From the NCBI RefSeq assembly GCF_900104115.1, contig NZ_FNJM01000002.1, positions 62,001 through 126,000 on the forward strand: a stretch of DNA of 64,000 nt, given 5' to 3'. The notes beneath the pieces were generated by a model. That model made no database searches, was not told where the DNA came from, and worked only from the letters and a program-made list of their open reading frames with translations. Shown one piece after another: positions 34,019-42,535 of the stretch. Made by a program: the position numbers and the translations under genes. Within the stretch, counting starts at the first letter, position 1; every line of letters starts with the position of its first letter. Origin of the DNA: Clostridium gasigenes (GTDB lineage Bacteria; Bacillota; Clostridia; Clostridiales; Clostridiaceae).

Positions 34019-35197
34019 ATGTTTTCGAATTTTTTAGTTCAATTCTTTGTTAAGGATAATGAAAATGTTAAAAATAATAAAGTTCGTAATTCTTATGGTA
34101 CCTTAGGCGGGATAGTTGGTATTATTATTAATTCCATGTTATTTATACTTAAATTCTTTGTTGGTATGTTAGTTGGCTCTATAGCTATTACTGCTGATGC
34201 CTTTAACAATTTATCTGATGCAGCTTCTTCTGTTATTACTATAGCAGGTTTTAAAATGGCAAATAAACCACCTGATGCCGAGCATCCTTTTGGACATGGT
34301 AGATTTGAATATATTTCAGCCTTAATCGTTGCTTTTTTGGTAATGTTTGTAGGAATTCAATTTGTAAAATCATCAGTTCAAAGAATCTTAAACCCAGAAA
34401 CTATAACTTTTGAATTAATACCATTTATTTTATTATTAATTTCAATAAGTTTTAAATTTTGGTTATCTTTATTCAACAAATTTATTGGCAATAAAATTAA
34501 TTCTTCAGCTTTAAAAGCTTCTGCTACAGATGCTTTAGGAGATGTTTTCACTTCAAGTACTGTTGTTCTTTCATTCTTATTAGCTAAGTTTACAACACTA
34601 CCTATTGATGGATACATTGGTGTTTTAGTTGCTCTTGCAATTTTATATGCTGGATTTAGCCTTGTTCGTGAAACACTTAATCCACTACTTGGCGAAGCTC
34701 CAGACCCTGTTTTAGTTAGTAGTCTACAAGAAATGATATTATCTTATGATATGATTTCAGGAGTCCATGATTTAATAATTCATAACTACGGACCTGGAAG
34801 AGTTATTGCTTCTGTTCATGCAGAAATACCTTCTGATATTGATATTATGGAAATACATAATGTCATTGATAATGCAGAAAGGGAAGTATCAAAAAAACTT
34901 AACCTTCACTTAGTTATACACATGGATCCTATTTGTATTGTTACAGATGAAATAAGAGAAACAAGAGATTATGTAGAAACAGTTCTAAGAAAACACTCAT
35001 GCATAAAATCACTACACGACTTTAGAATAGTTGGAGATGGGGATATTAAAAACTTAATATTTGATATTGTCGTTAGCAATAAAGATTCAAAATCAGAACT
35101 TTCTGAGGAAAAATTAATTAATGAAATTAAAACTTCTATAAAAGAAGTTCATAATCACTATAATTGTGTAATAACTGTAGATTACGATTATATCTAA
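34019..35197 (+). CDS. Cation diffusion facilitator (CDF) transporter
   Basis: This 392-residue proton-coupled divalent metal exporter (Zn, Mn, Fe or Co) has six membrane helices in the first 220 residues. The metal-site helices show ADAFNNLSDAASSV (helix 2) and SATDALGDVFTSS (helix 5). After these comes the cytosolic CDF domain with ISGVHDLIIHNYGPGRVIAS and HAEIPSD. About 90 further C-terminal residues extend it beyond the minimal family length, with a second ferredoxin-like part. AGGAGG lies 7 bases before the ATG. It is divergent from mprF copy 2, and a decayed copy lies at 30345. Confidence 0.9.
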   Translation: MFSNFLVQFFVKDNENVKNNKVRNSYGTLGGIVGIIINSMLFILKFFVGMLVGSIAITADAFNNLSDAASSVITIAGFKMANKPPDAEHPFGHGRFEYISALIVAFLVMFVGIQFVKSSVQRILNPETITFELIPFILLLISISFKFWLSLFNKFIGNKINSSALKASATDALGDVFTSSTVVLSFLLAKFTTLPIDGYIGVLVALAILYAGFSLVRETLNPLLGEAPDPVLVSSLQEMILSYDMISGVHDLIIHNYGPGRVIASVHAEIPSDIDIMEIHNVIDNAEREVSKKLNLHLVIHMDPICIVTDEIRETRDYVETVLRKHSCIKSLHDFRIVGDGDIKNLIFDIVVSNKDSKSELSEEKLINEIKTSIKEVHNHYNCVITVDYDYI

Positions 35198-35320
35198 ATA
35201 CTATTTATTTGGATATGCCTAAACTCAATAAAGATACTATTTCTATTTATATGAGGAATGTTTTTTAAAATAGCAATTTAATATTCTAGTCTGTTTTTGA
35301 AATATTCCTAATAATAAACT

Positions 35321-35360
35321 AAGGTACTATTTTAAGTTGTCAGACTTAAAATAGTACCTT
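35321..35360. terminator. Bidirectional terminator between CDF and GGDEF genes
   Basis: Perfect 17-bp arms (AAGGTACTATTTTAAGT at 35321-35337, matched at 35344-35360) surround a 6-nt loop. It is placed between two convergent genes. Confidence 0.75.
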
Positions 35361-35421
35361 TAAGTTATTTCCAAATAAATAACTAATCAGTATTCTTGTT
35401 TTCTATTTTATAATCCCTTAC

Positions 35422-36492
35422 CTAGCACACTTTATTTCTTCCAGTCCGTTTTGCTAAATATAGTGCATCATCAGCTTGGGTTAATAGATCATTAATATTG
35501 GTGGTTATATCTGGATAAGAACTTATACCTATTGAAACAGTTATATTAATCGATCTATTACCCTTAACAGAAAAAATATACTCCTCTACATTTTTTCTTA
35601 TTCTTTCAGCAATTGTAGTTGCATGTGTGAAATTACAATCTAATAAAATCACTGTGAACTCTTCGCCTCCATTTCTTGACACAACATCAAAACCTCTAGA
35701 AGAACTCACTAAAATATTACTAAGTTGCTTTAAAACTAAATCTCCTGAAGAATGACCGTAATTATCATTAATATTTTTAAAAAAATCTATATCTATCATA
35801 AGTATAGATAATCTCTCCTCTTTCTCTATTGCATTATTTATTAATTTGTTCAATATATTATCAAAGGTTCTTACATTATTGAGCCCTGTAAGAAAATCCT
35901 TTTTAGCATCATAATTTAATTTTCTATATAATTCATTAGTTTTAGATATATAAATCAAATTGTAATAAACTATACCAGATAAAAATGTTGTTGAAAAAAT
36001 AAGGTTTCTTAAAGCTATTGTAAGAACATTTATATCTTTTAATAATATAGAAAATGCTATTATTAAAGAAACTATGTTAAATATACTCATTGTAATATAT
36101 TTTTTAAAAAAGCTTATTTTACATTCCGATATAAAAGTGAAAAGAAACAATAATATACATATATCATAAGTCGCTACTAAAGAGGCTGTACTTATTCCGT
36201 AATAGCTAAGTCTAAACACTATGATTATAAATGCTGTTATAATTGTTGATATAAATCCACCATAAATTGATGATATTATCATTGTAATTGTTCTAAAATC
36301 CATAATTGAATCTTCAGATAACTGTATGCTGTAAAACATTAAAACACAACCAGTTATACCTAATAAAGACCCTAATAAAATTTTTTCTTGTAATTTTGAA
36401 TTTAAATTAATTTTTTCTTTTTTTAATATTTGATTGCCTAAATATAAAAATGATATAAGTATAGTAGAATTTACAAATAATGATTTAAGCAT
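35422..36492 (-). CDS. Membrane diguanylate cyclase (5TM-LYT + GGDEF)
   Basis: This 356-residue enzyme makes cyclic di-GMP from two GTP. Residues 1-185 form a sensor of the LytS/YhcK five-helix type (the conserved MDFRTITMIISSIYGG and IIIVFRLSYYGISTAS). Residues 195-356 are the GGDEF domain with DFLTGLNNVRTF, MIDIDFFKNINDNYGHSSGD and the active-site loop RNGGEEF, so the catalytic residues are intact. No RxxD inhibitory site is evident before it. It is a single-gene unit, convergent with the CDF gene. The ligand of the sensor is unknown. Confidence 0.9.
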   Translation of the reverse strand: MLKSLFVNSTILISFLYLGNQILKKEKINLNSKLQEKILLGSLLGITGCVLMFYSIQLSEDSIMDFRTITMIISSIYGGFISTIITAFIIIVFRLSYYGISTASLVATYDICILLFLFTFISECKISFFKKYITMSIFNIVSLIIAFSILLKDINVLTIALRNLIFSTTFLSGIVYYNLIYISKTNELYRKLNYDAKKDFLTGLNNVRTFDNILNKLINNAIEKEERLSILMIDIDFFKNINDNYGHSSGDLVLKQLSNILVSSSRGFDVVSRNGGEEFTVILLDCNFTHATTIAERIRKNVEEYIFSVKGNRSINITVSIGISSYPDITTNINDLLTQADDALYLAKRTGRNKVC

Positions 36493-36760
36493 TAAACTTC
36501 ACCTCCAAACAGAGTTTACCGTGTATTATAGCATGTTTTTTTAAAATAGAGTAATACACAAAACTTCGTTCTACCCGTAAGGCATTAATATATCTTGTTT
36601 AATCCAAGATATCATTCCTACTAGTTATTTATCATTACCTGATTGAGCTAGTGATATTCATTATATATCACTCAATTTAAATTTACTTGTAAGTCATCTC
36701 CAAATAAATTTAAATAAGCCACTATAAAATGACTTTAATCATCTTATACCAGCTTATGAC

Positions 36761-36792
36761 ATCGTAATAAATAGCTAGCTATTTATTACGAT
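36761..36792. repeat. Perfect 32-bp palindrome past the acr3 stop
   Basis: The half ATCGTAATAAATAGCT is followed at once by its reverse complement. It sits 34 bp beyond the acr3 stop, with little U-run on the minus strand. The rest of the 36493-36825 gap holds a hairpin near 36652-36676, a GTCATCTCCAAATAAA motif at 36693 and a 25-bp sequence shared with 30687-30711. Confidence 0.7.
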
Positions 36793-36825
36793 TCCTTATT
36801 ATACTGCTTTCTATTCAGCTATGCC

Positions 36826-37881
36826 TTATTCCTTAAACCAGCCCTTAGTATTATTTGCTATTTTAACAAGTGTAAGCATAACTGGTACTTCAACTAGTAC
36901 CCCTACAACTGTAGCTAATGTTGCTCCTGATTGTAATCCAAATAATGATATGGATACTGCAACTGCAAGTTCAAAGAAATTACTCGCTCCAATCATTCCT
37001 GCTGGTGCTGCTATATTGTGTGGTAACTTCCAAAGTTTAGCCCATCCATATGCAATCCCAAAAATTAAAAAAGTTTGTAATGTTAATGGAACTGCTATTA
37101 ATAGTATGTGTAACGGGTTGTTTAATATTGTATCCCCTTGGAATGAGAATATAATTATTAAAGTTAAAAGTAATCCTATTATTGTTAGATTATCAAATTT
37201 CTTTAAGAATGTATTTTGAAAATAATCTAATCCTTTATTTTTAATTACTAATGTTCTAGTAACATATCCAAGTGCTAAAGGAATTACTACAAATAATACT
37301 GTTGAAAGAATTAGTGTACTCCACGGTACTATAACATCTCCAACTCCTAGTAAAAATCCTACTATTGGCGCAAATGCTATTAATATTATTAAGTCATTTA
37401 CAGCGACTTGTACTAATGTATAAGCTGGATCTCCTTTAGTTAAATGACTCCATACAAATACCATTGCAGTGCAAGGTGCTGCTCCAAGTAATACGGCTCC
37501 AGCTAAATATTCTTTAGCTAAATCTGGTGTAATGAAGTTTTTAAATATTACATAGAAAAACAATGCTGAAATTGCATACATTGTAAAAGGTTTTATTAAC
37601 CAATTTGTAACACATGTAACTATAAGCCCTTTTGGCTTTTTTGTAGCATTTACTATGCTTATAAAATCAATTTTCAACATCATTGGGTAAATCATAAGCC
37701 ATATTAAAATAGCTACTGGTATTGATACATTATAATATTCAAATTTACTTAAGGTCTTTGGTATAATAGGTAAAATCTGCCTCAGTAATATTCCTACAAC
37801 TATACAAGCCCCAACCCATAGTGTTAAATATTTTTCGAATATACCTAATCCCTTTTCTTTTACTTCTTTATTTTGTGACAT
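36826..37881 (-). CDS. acr3: ACR3-family arsenite efflux permease
   Basis: This 351-residue membrane carrier expels arsenite. Ten hydrophobic helices are visible. The family core with the essential Cys is LLGAAPCTAMVFVWSHLTKG, followed by VQVAVNDLIILIAFAPI, and the C-terminal part includes AAPAGMIGASNFFELAVAVS. I start at 37881, with AAGGGGGA 7 bases upstream. It is the last gene of the ars operon, 130 bp after the oxidoreductase gene, and could work alone or with the ArsA ATPase. Confidence 0.93.
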   Translation of the reverse strand: MSQNKEVKEKGLGIFEKYLTLWVGACIVVGILLRQILPIIPKTLSKFEYYNVSIPVAILIWLMIYPMMLKIDFISIVNATKKPKGLIVTCVTNWLIKPFTMYAISALFFYVIFKNFITPDLAKEYLAGAVLLGAAPCTAMVFVWSHLTKGDPAYTLVQVAVNDLIILIAFAPIVGFLLGVGDVIVPWSTLILSTVLFVVIPLALGYVTRTLVIKNKGLDYFQNTFLKKFDNLTIIGLLLTLIIIFSFQGDTILNNPLHILLIAVPLTLQTFLIFGIAYGWAKLWKLPHNIAAPAGMIGASNFFELAVAVSISLFGLQSGATLATVVGVLVEVPVMLTLVKIANNTKGWFKE

Positions 37882-37975
37882 GTCTTTATCCCCCTTAAAT
37901 TTCATTTTTCTCTTTCAATGGAGCTGAAAGAAAATAAACTACAATATGACTAGTTATTTTTTGAAGCTCCTCAAT

Positions 37976-38008
37976 ATTAATTTATTAATTTATTAATTTA
38001 TTAATTTT
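37976..38008. repeat. 8-bp AT tandem repeat inside the ars operon
   Basis: The unit TTAATTTA is repeated four times just after the stop of the oxidoreductase gene. A longer imperfect hairpin (GGAGCT at 37940-area arms with AGCTCC near 37974) lies between it and acr3. Confidence 0.7.
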
Positions 38009-38012
38009 GCTT

Positions 38013-39650
38013 TCACTTTTTAGTGGATTTATAGAATTTATGACCACCAGAAAGGTTACAAACATTCTTAAACCCATGGTTTATTAATATATTTTGAGTT
38101 GCATTACCAGTAACCCCTTTGTTGCAGTAAGTTACAGTTAGTACATTTTTGTCTAAAGTTTTAAGTTCATTTCTTAATTTACTATGAGGTATATTTATTG
38201 CTGTATAAACATGATTTTCATCATATTGTTTACTTATTCTCGCATCTATAACTTGAATATTTTCTCCCTTATCTATTAACCTTTGAGCCTCTTTCGATGT
38301 AATTATAGGTCTATTATTATTTAGTGCATTATCAAGTATCATTCCTGTATAATGTACTGGGTCTTTTGTAGTTGAAAATGGTGGTGCATAAGCTAAATCT
38401 AAATGGAATAACTCATCAACCTTTGCTCCATAAGTTATTAATGTAACAAATACATCTAACCTCTTATCTACACCTTCATATCCAACTATTTGAACCCCTA
38501 ATATTTTTTCAGTTTTCTTATCTGCTATTGCCTTAATAACCATTTCTTTGCCTTTAAAGTAAGATGGTTTATCTGGTTTAATATTATGGCACATTACTAT
38601 TTCATAACCTTCCTCTAATGCCTCCTTTTCAGATAACCCAGTGCTTCCTATAGCCATATCAAACAACTTAAATATTCCTGTGCTTAAATTCCCCCTATAT
38701 CTTAACTTCCCACCAGTTACTACATCACCTGCTATTCTACCTGTTTTGTTTGCAGTTGATCCAAGTGGTCTATATACTGCTTTTCCTGTTATAGATGAGA
38801 AAGTTTCTATACAATCTCCGCAAGCATATATATCTTCTATATTTGTTCTCATTGAAGTATCTACCTTTATAGCTCCAGTTATTCCAATCTCCACTCCAGC
38901 TTCTTTAGCTAAACTAACATTTGGCTTAACCCCTGTAGCCATAATAACCATATCGCTCTTTATTTCAGTTCCATCTTCAAGCAAAACTTTATTTTCTAAA
39001 ATTTCAATAATATCAGCATTTTTTATTATTGATATATTCTTTTTAATTAATGCTTTTTCTAAGAATGTAGCCATATCCTCATCTAAGTTTGGAGTTATTT
39101 TTCCTTGTTTTTCAACAACAGTAACATTTACTCCAGTATCCATTAAGTTCTCAAGCATTTCAAATCCAATAAAGCCAGTACCTACTATTACTGCATGCTT
39201 TGGTTTATTATTTTCTATAAAACCTCTAATGTTTCTAGCACTTTGAACATTTCTAAGAAAAAATACATTTTTATTTTTTATACCTTTAATATTAGGCATA
39301 AAAGGAGTTGCCCCTGTTCCAAGTATTAATTTATCGTATTTATCCACAAATATTTCTTGTGTATTTAAGTTCTTAACAGTTAGTTCCTTAGTGTTTGGAT
39401 TTATATTTAAAACTTCATGACCTGTTAAAACATCAACATTATATTTCTTCTTAAAAAACTTAGAATCTCTTGGTGTAAGTTCTGAAATATCCTCTATTTC
39501 ACCACCTATATAATAAGGAAGTCCACAACCTGAATAAGATATATCATTATCTCTTTCGTATATTACAATTTCTGCATCATCATTATTTCTACGTGCCTTT
39601 GCTGCTGCTGATGTACCTGCGGCTACTGCACCAATAACTAGTATCCTCAT
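38013..39650 (-). CDS. CoA-disulfide-reductase-like flavoprotein with C-terminal rhodanese domain
   Basis: This 545-residue pyridine-nucleotide-disulfide oxidoreductase has an FAD-binding start ILVIGAVAAGTSAAAKARR. The single redox Cys is in SYSGCGLPYYIGGE (as in CoA-disulfide reductase), the NAD-binding motif is VIVGTGFIGFEMLENL and the second FAD motif is IYACGDCIETF. Residues about 450-545 form a rhodanese domain with its active Cys in VTYCNKGV. The fusion is known from persulfide-handling enzymes. In an ars operon it may process thiols or thio-arsenicals. I start at 39650, with AAAGGAG upstream. Confidence 0.88.
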   Translation of the reverse strand: MRILVIGAVAAGTSAAAKARRNNDDAEIVIYERDNDISYSGCGLPYYIGGEIEDISELTPRDSKFFKKKYNVDVLTGHEVLNINPNTKELTVKNLNTQEIFVDKYDKLILGTGATPFMPNIKGIKNKNVFFLRNVQSARNIRGFIENNKPKHAVIVGTGFIGFEMLENLMDTGVNVTVVEKQGKITPNLDEDMATFLEKALIKKNISIIKNADIIEILENKVLLEDGTEIKSDMVIMATGVKPNVSLAKEAGVEIGITGAIKVDTSMRTNIEDIYACGDCIETFSSITGKAVYRPLGSTANKTGRIAGDVVTGGKLRYRGNLSTGIFKLFDMAIGSTGLSEKEALEEGYEIVMCHNIKPDKPSYFKGKEMVIKAIADKKTEKILGVQIVGYEGVDKRLDVFVTLITYGAKVDELFHLDLAYAPPFSTTKDPVHYTGMILDNALNNNRPIITSKEAQRLIDKGENIQVIDARISKQYDENHVYTAINIPHSKLRNELKTLDKNVLTVTYCNKGVTGNATQNILINHGFKNVCNLSGGHKFYKSTKK

Positions 39651-39668
39651 ATCTAACACTCCTTTAAT

Positions 39669-39737
39669 TTAGGCATTTTAAAAAACAACACTTCAATATA
39701 TATAGACTTTTCACTTGTTATTTTTTCAAATGCCTAA
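39669..39737. repeat. Imperfect hairpin with TTAGGCATTT ends (dispersed family)
   Basis: TTAGGCATTT at about 39669 and AAATGCCTAA ending at 39737 bracket an AAAAAACAAC / GTTATTTTTT inner stem. Related hairpins or half-copies occur at 57142, 60116 and 45926-45977, mostly between genes of one operon. Here it separates arsA from the oxidoreductase gene. Confidence 0.6.
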
Positions 39738-39748
39738 TGATTTTCAAC

Positions 39749-41494
39749 TTACTTTAATAGATCTTTTAGTTCATTTCCCTTTACGTCCTTTGGTTTCCAA
39801 TCTATAATAGCAAAATTCCCATTTGAAATTTCATTAACCTTATTAATCCATTGAATTTCATTACTAGCTTTTGCTTTTAACACTTTATTTGTTGTATTTG
39901 TTGCATACATACTTGAATTAATGATCCACCATTTACTATGAAGTCCTGCTCTTTTTAAATCTTCTTGTAGTCTTAAAGCTTCATAAACTGGAGTAGTTTC
40001 TGCTAAAGTTACTATTATTACTGCTGTATCTTTTTCACTTCTAAGAGTAGGTAATAATTTTTTCACTGATTCTGGTATATCTCCTTGTGAACGCTGTATT
40101 TCTTTATGATAGCTTTGAGTAGAATCTAAAAGCAATAACGTATGTCCTGTTGGTGCTGTATCAATAACAACTACTTCATCACCGGATCCTTCAACTATTT
40201 CTGCAAAAGCTCTAAATACTGCTATTTCTTGAGTACATGGGCTTCTTAAATCCTCCTCAACATACTCAAGGTCTTCCTCGCTCATAGTCTCACGAGCCTT
40301 ACCTAATACTTCTTCTTTATATTTTTCAAGTTCTTCTTTTTCATCTATATTACTTATTCTAATTCCTAAACCTTCATCTAGTACAAATTTCAAATGTGCT
40401 GCCGGATCTGTGGTTGTTAAATGAACCTTCTTTCCTCTGCCAGCTAACCCTAAAGCAATAGCTGCCGCAATTGTAGTCTTTCCTACACCACCTTTTCCCA
40501 TTGTAAATATAACTTTTTTGTTACTGTTATATAAGTCATCAATTACATTTTTTAGTTTAGGTATTTCTGTAACTTCTAACTTGTTTTCATTATATTTAAT
40601 ATTGTCTTCTTTTAAAAAGGCTCTTATATTTTCAAGGCCTGTTATATTATAAGGTCTTAACGGAATTTCAAAGGTAGTTAATGTTTTTAAATCCTCTGGA
40701 ATATTCTCTAAAGCCTTTTGTTGTTTTTCATATAATGCAGTTGATAGGTTATCATCATGACTTTGCATAACTCCATTTATTACAAGTATTTGATTATTTA
40801 CACCTATATTTTTAAGCTCTGCTGATGCTCTTTTAGTTTCCTTTAAAGGTGATTCTTCAGGTCTTGTAACTAAAATAAGTGTTGTCAAATCCTTACTCGC
40901 TAAAGTATTTACTGCATTTTTATAAATTTCTTTTTTATCTTCTAAACCAGCAAGTTGCCCAAGACAAGATGCTCCATGAGTGCTGTCACTAATAAAATTA
41001 CTCCAAGCTGACGGTAACTGTAACATTCTTAAAGTATGCCCAGTTGGTGCAGTATCAAATATTATATGATCAAATTCTGCCTCTACTTTTTCATCAGTAA
41101 TAAAATTAGAAAACTCATTAAAGGCAGCTATTTCTACTGTACAAGAACCTGAAAGTTGCTCTTCCATATTTTTAATAACTACTTCTGGAAGCTTTCCCCT
41201 ATATGGTCCAACTACACTTTCTTTATACTCACTTGCAGCTTCTTCTGGGTTAAAATTAGCTACTACAAGGTTTGGAACTTCCTTTATCTCTACACCCTTA
41301 TTATTTAATTTCCTATTAAATACATCTTGAAGATTAGAGGCTGGGTCTGTACTAACAAGCATTATTCTTTTGCCTAAATCTGCTAAAGTAATTGCTGTAG
41401 CACAAGCTGTTGAAGTTTTTCCAACTCCACCTTTACCTGTAAAAAACAGATATTTAGTTAGCTTTATATCATTTAAATTAAATAGTTTACTCAT
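39749..41494 (-). CDS. arsA: Arsenite-stimulated pump ATPase ArsA
   Basis: This 581-residue ATPase is made of two homologous halves. P-loops FTGKGGVGKTSTACA (near residue 19) and FTMGKGGVGKTTIAAA (near 330) are both intact. Each half also has the DTAPTGHTL signal (FDTAPTGHTLRML and IDTAPTGHTLLLL). The Cys residues of the metal site are in SGSCTVEIAAF and LRSPCTQEIAVF. It delivers energy and arsenite to the membrane pump; with Acr3 this is a known combination. The start ATG is preceded by AAGGGG. The arsD stop is 17 bp upstream. Confidence 0.95.
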   Translation of the reverse strand: MSKLFNLNDIKLTKYLFFTGKGGVGKTSTACATAITLADLGKRIMLVSTDPASNLQDVFNRKLNNKGVEIKEVPNLVVANFNPEEAASEYKESVVGPYRGKLPEVVIKNMEEQLSGSCTVEIAAFNEFSNFITDEKVEAEFDHIIFDTAPTGHTLRMLQLPSAWSNFISDSTHGASCLGQLAGLEDKKEIYKNAVNTLASKDLTTLILVTRPEESPLKETKRASAELKNIGVNNQILVINGVMQSHDDNLSTALYEKQQKALENIPEDLKTLTTFEIPLRPYNITGLENIRAFLKEDNIKYNENKLEVTEIPKLKNVIDDLYNSNKKVIFTMGKGGVGKTTIAAAIALGLAGRGKKVHLTTTDPAAHLKFVLDEGLGIRISNIDEKEELEKYKEEVLGKARETMSEEDLEYVEEDLRSPCTQEIAVFRAFAEIVEGSGDEVVVIDTAPTGHTLLLLDSTQSYHKEIQRSQGDIPESVKKLLPTLRSEKDTAVIIVTLAETTPVYEALRLQEDLKRAGLHSKWWIINSSMYATNTTNKVLKAKASNEIQWINKVNEISNGNFAIIDWKPKDVKGNELKDLLK

Positions 41495-41511
41495 TTAATT
41501 TATCCCCTTTC

Positions 41512-41883
41512 TTAGCAGCATCCACCTTTACATCCACAGCCACTTGATTTTATTTTCAGAGTTGTTTTAATATAATTTTCTGGTATATCTAACATTTTAC
41601 AAAACTCTTCATTACTAGGATAATCAGCGATTTTAACAACCTCTCCATCTACCATAACAACAGGCAAAATATCTATTCCTTTAGTATTTAACATTTCATT
41701 AATAACTTTATTATCTACAAAAGCTTGTGGATTACTTGATAAGTTATATCTTTCTACTATTATCCCCTTGTTTTTCAAGCTATTTAAAACTGTTGAAACT
41801 CTTAATAGATTTTGATCAACTCCAGGACCACAAACTCCTGTTGAACAACACATAGCTGGTTCAAATATAATCATTTTTCTCAT
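41512..41883 (-). CDS. arsD: Arsenite metallochaperone ArsD
   Basis: ArsD binds arsenite and hands it to ArsA. The 123-residue protein starts MIIFEPAMCCSTGVCGPGVD with the vicinal Cys pair and third Cys required for binding. It contains the thioredoxin-like LPVVMVDGEVVK and ends with further Cys pairs (SGCGCKGGCC). Gene order arsR-arsD-arsA is the standard one, with 27 bp to arsR and 17 bp to arsA. Confidence 0.95.
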   Translation of the reverse strand: MRKMIIFEPAMCCSTGVCGPGVDQNLLRVSTVLNSLKNKGIIVERYNLSSNPQAFVDNKVINEMLNTKGIDILPVVMVDGEVVKIADYPSNEEFCKMLDIPENYIKTTLKIKSSGCGCKGGCC

Positions 41884-41910
41884 AATTTTTAACCCCTTTA
41901 TACTTATTTT

Positions 41911-42234
41911 TTATTTACATTCACATTTAGATTTATTTTTGCACACACAATCTTCAGTATCTGTAACAAGATCCATAATGAAAAATATTAACTTATTACA
42001 ATTAACAATATTTAAAGAATAATATGTCCATAATCCCTCACGTCTAGAACTGACTACCCCACACTCCATTAATACTTTCATATGATGTGAAAGTGTTGGC
42101 TGAGTAAATTCAAAATGTTCTAAAATATCACAGGCACATTTTTCACCACATGATAAAATATCAACTATTTTCATTCTATTTCCGTCTGATAGTGCTTTTA
42201 CTATTTTTGCATTATCCTCATATTTTTTCTCCAC
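41911..42234 (-). CDS. arsR: ArsR/SmtB-family arsenite-responsive repressor
   Basis: This 107-residue repressor has the winged helix of the family: KALSDGNRMKIVDILSCGEK, CACDILEHFEFTQPTLSHHM and KVLMECGVVSSRREGLWTYY. The metal site in the recognition region is C-x4-C-A-C, as in arsenite sensors. The tail (CVCKNKSKCECK) adds four cysteines. It uses a GTG start with GGAGGG 7 bases upstream. It is the first gene of the ars operon and should repress it in the absence of arsenite. Confidence 0.93.
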   Translation of the reverse strand: MEKKYEDNAKIVKALSDGNRMKIVDILSCGEKCACDILEHFEFTQPTLSHHMKVLMECGVVSSRREGLWTYYSLNIVNCNKLIFFIMDLVTDTEDCVCKNKSKCECK

Positions 42235-42247
42235 CTATTAGCCCTCC

Positions 42248-42269
42248 TATATAGATACTATTCTATATA
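42248..42269 (-). promoter_or_regulatory. Candidate ArsR operator
   Basis: TATATAGA (42248-42255) and TCTATATA (42262-42269) form a perfect inverted repeat with a 6-bp spacer, just upstream of the arsR ribosome site. The remaining 42270-42535 region holds the divergent promoters of arsR and the SulP gene. Confidence 0.65.
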
Positions 42270-42535
42270 CAATATATTCTGATATTATATATATGTCAAT
42301 TTAACTTAACGAATTTAACATCACCTTAATTTTCATATTTGTTATTATCTATATAGTTTATTATTATGCAATAACTTTAATATTGTGAATAAAAAAAATA
42401 CTATTTAGTAATACTTGATGTATATCAAATCTTCCTCTAATATATACAATGACACTTTTTTAAAACAACAAGTCAGGTGATATGTACATTTTCTTGTTAT
42501 TTTTAAAATATACCTGAAACGAAAGAAGGAATTAA

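Noticed and set aside
37976-38008. AT-rich tandem repeat as a replication origin or DnaA region
   Set aside because: It lies inside an operon, has no DnaA boxes and is only 33 bp.
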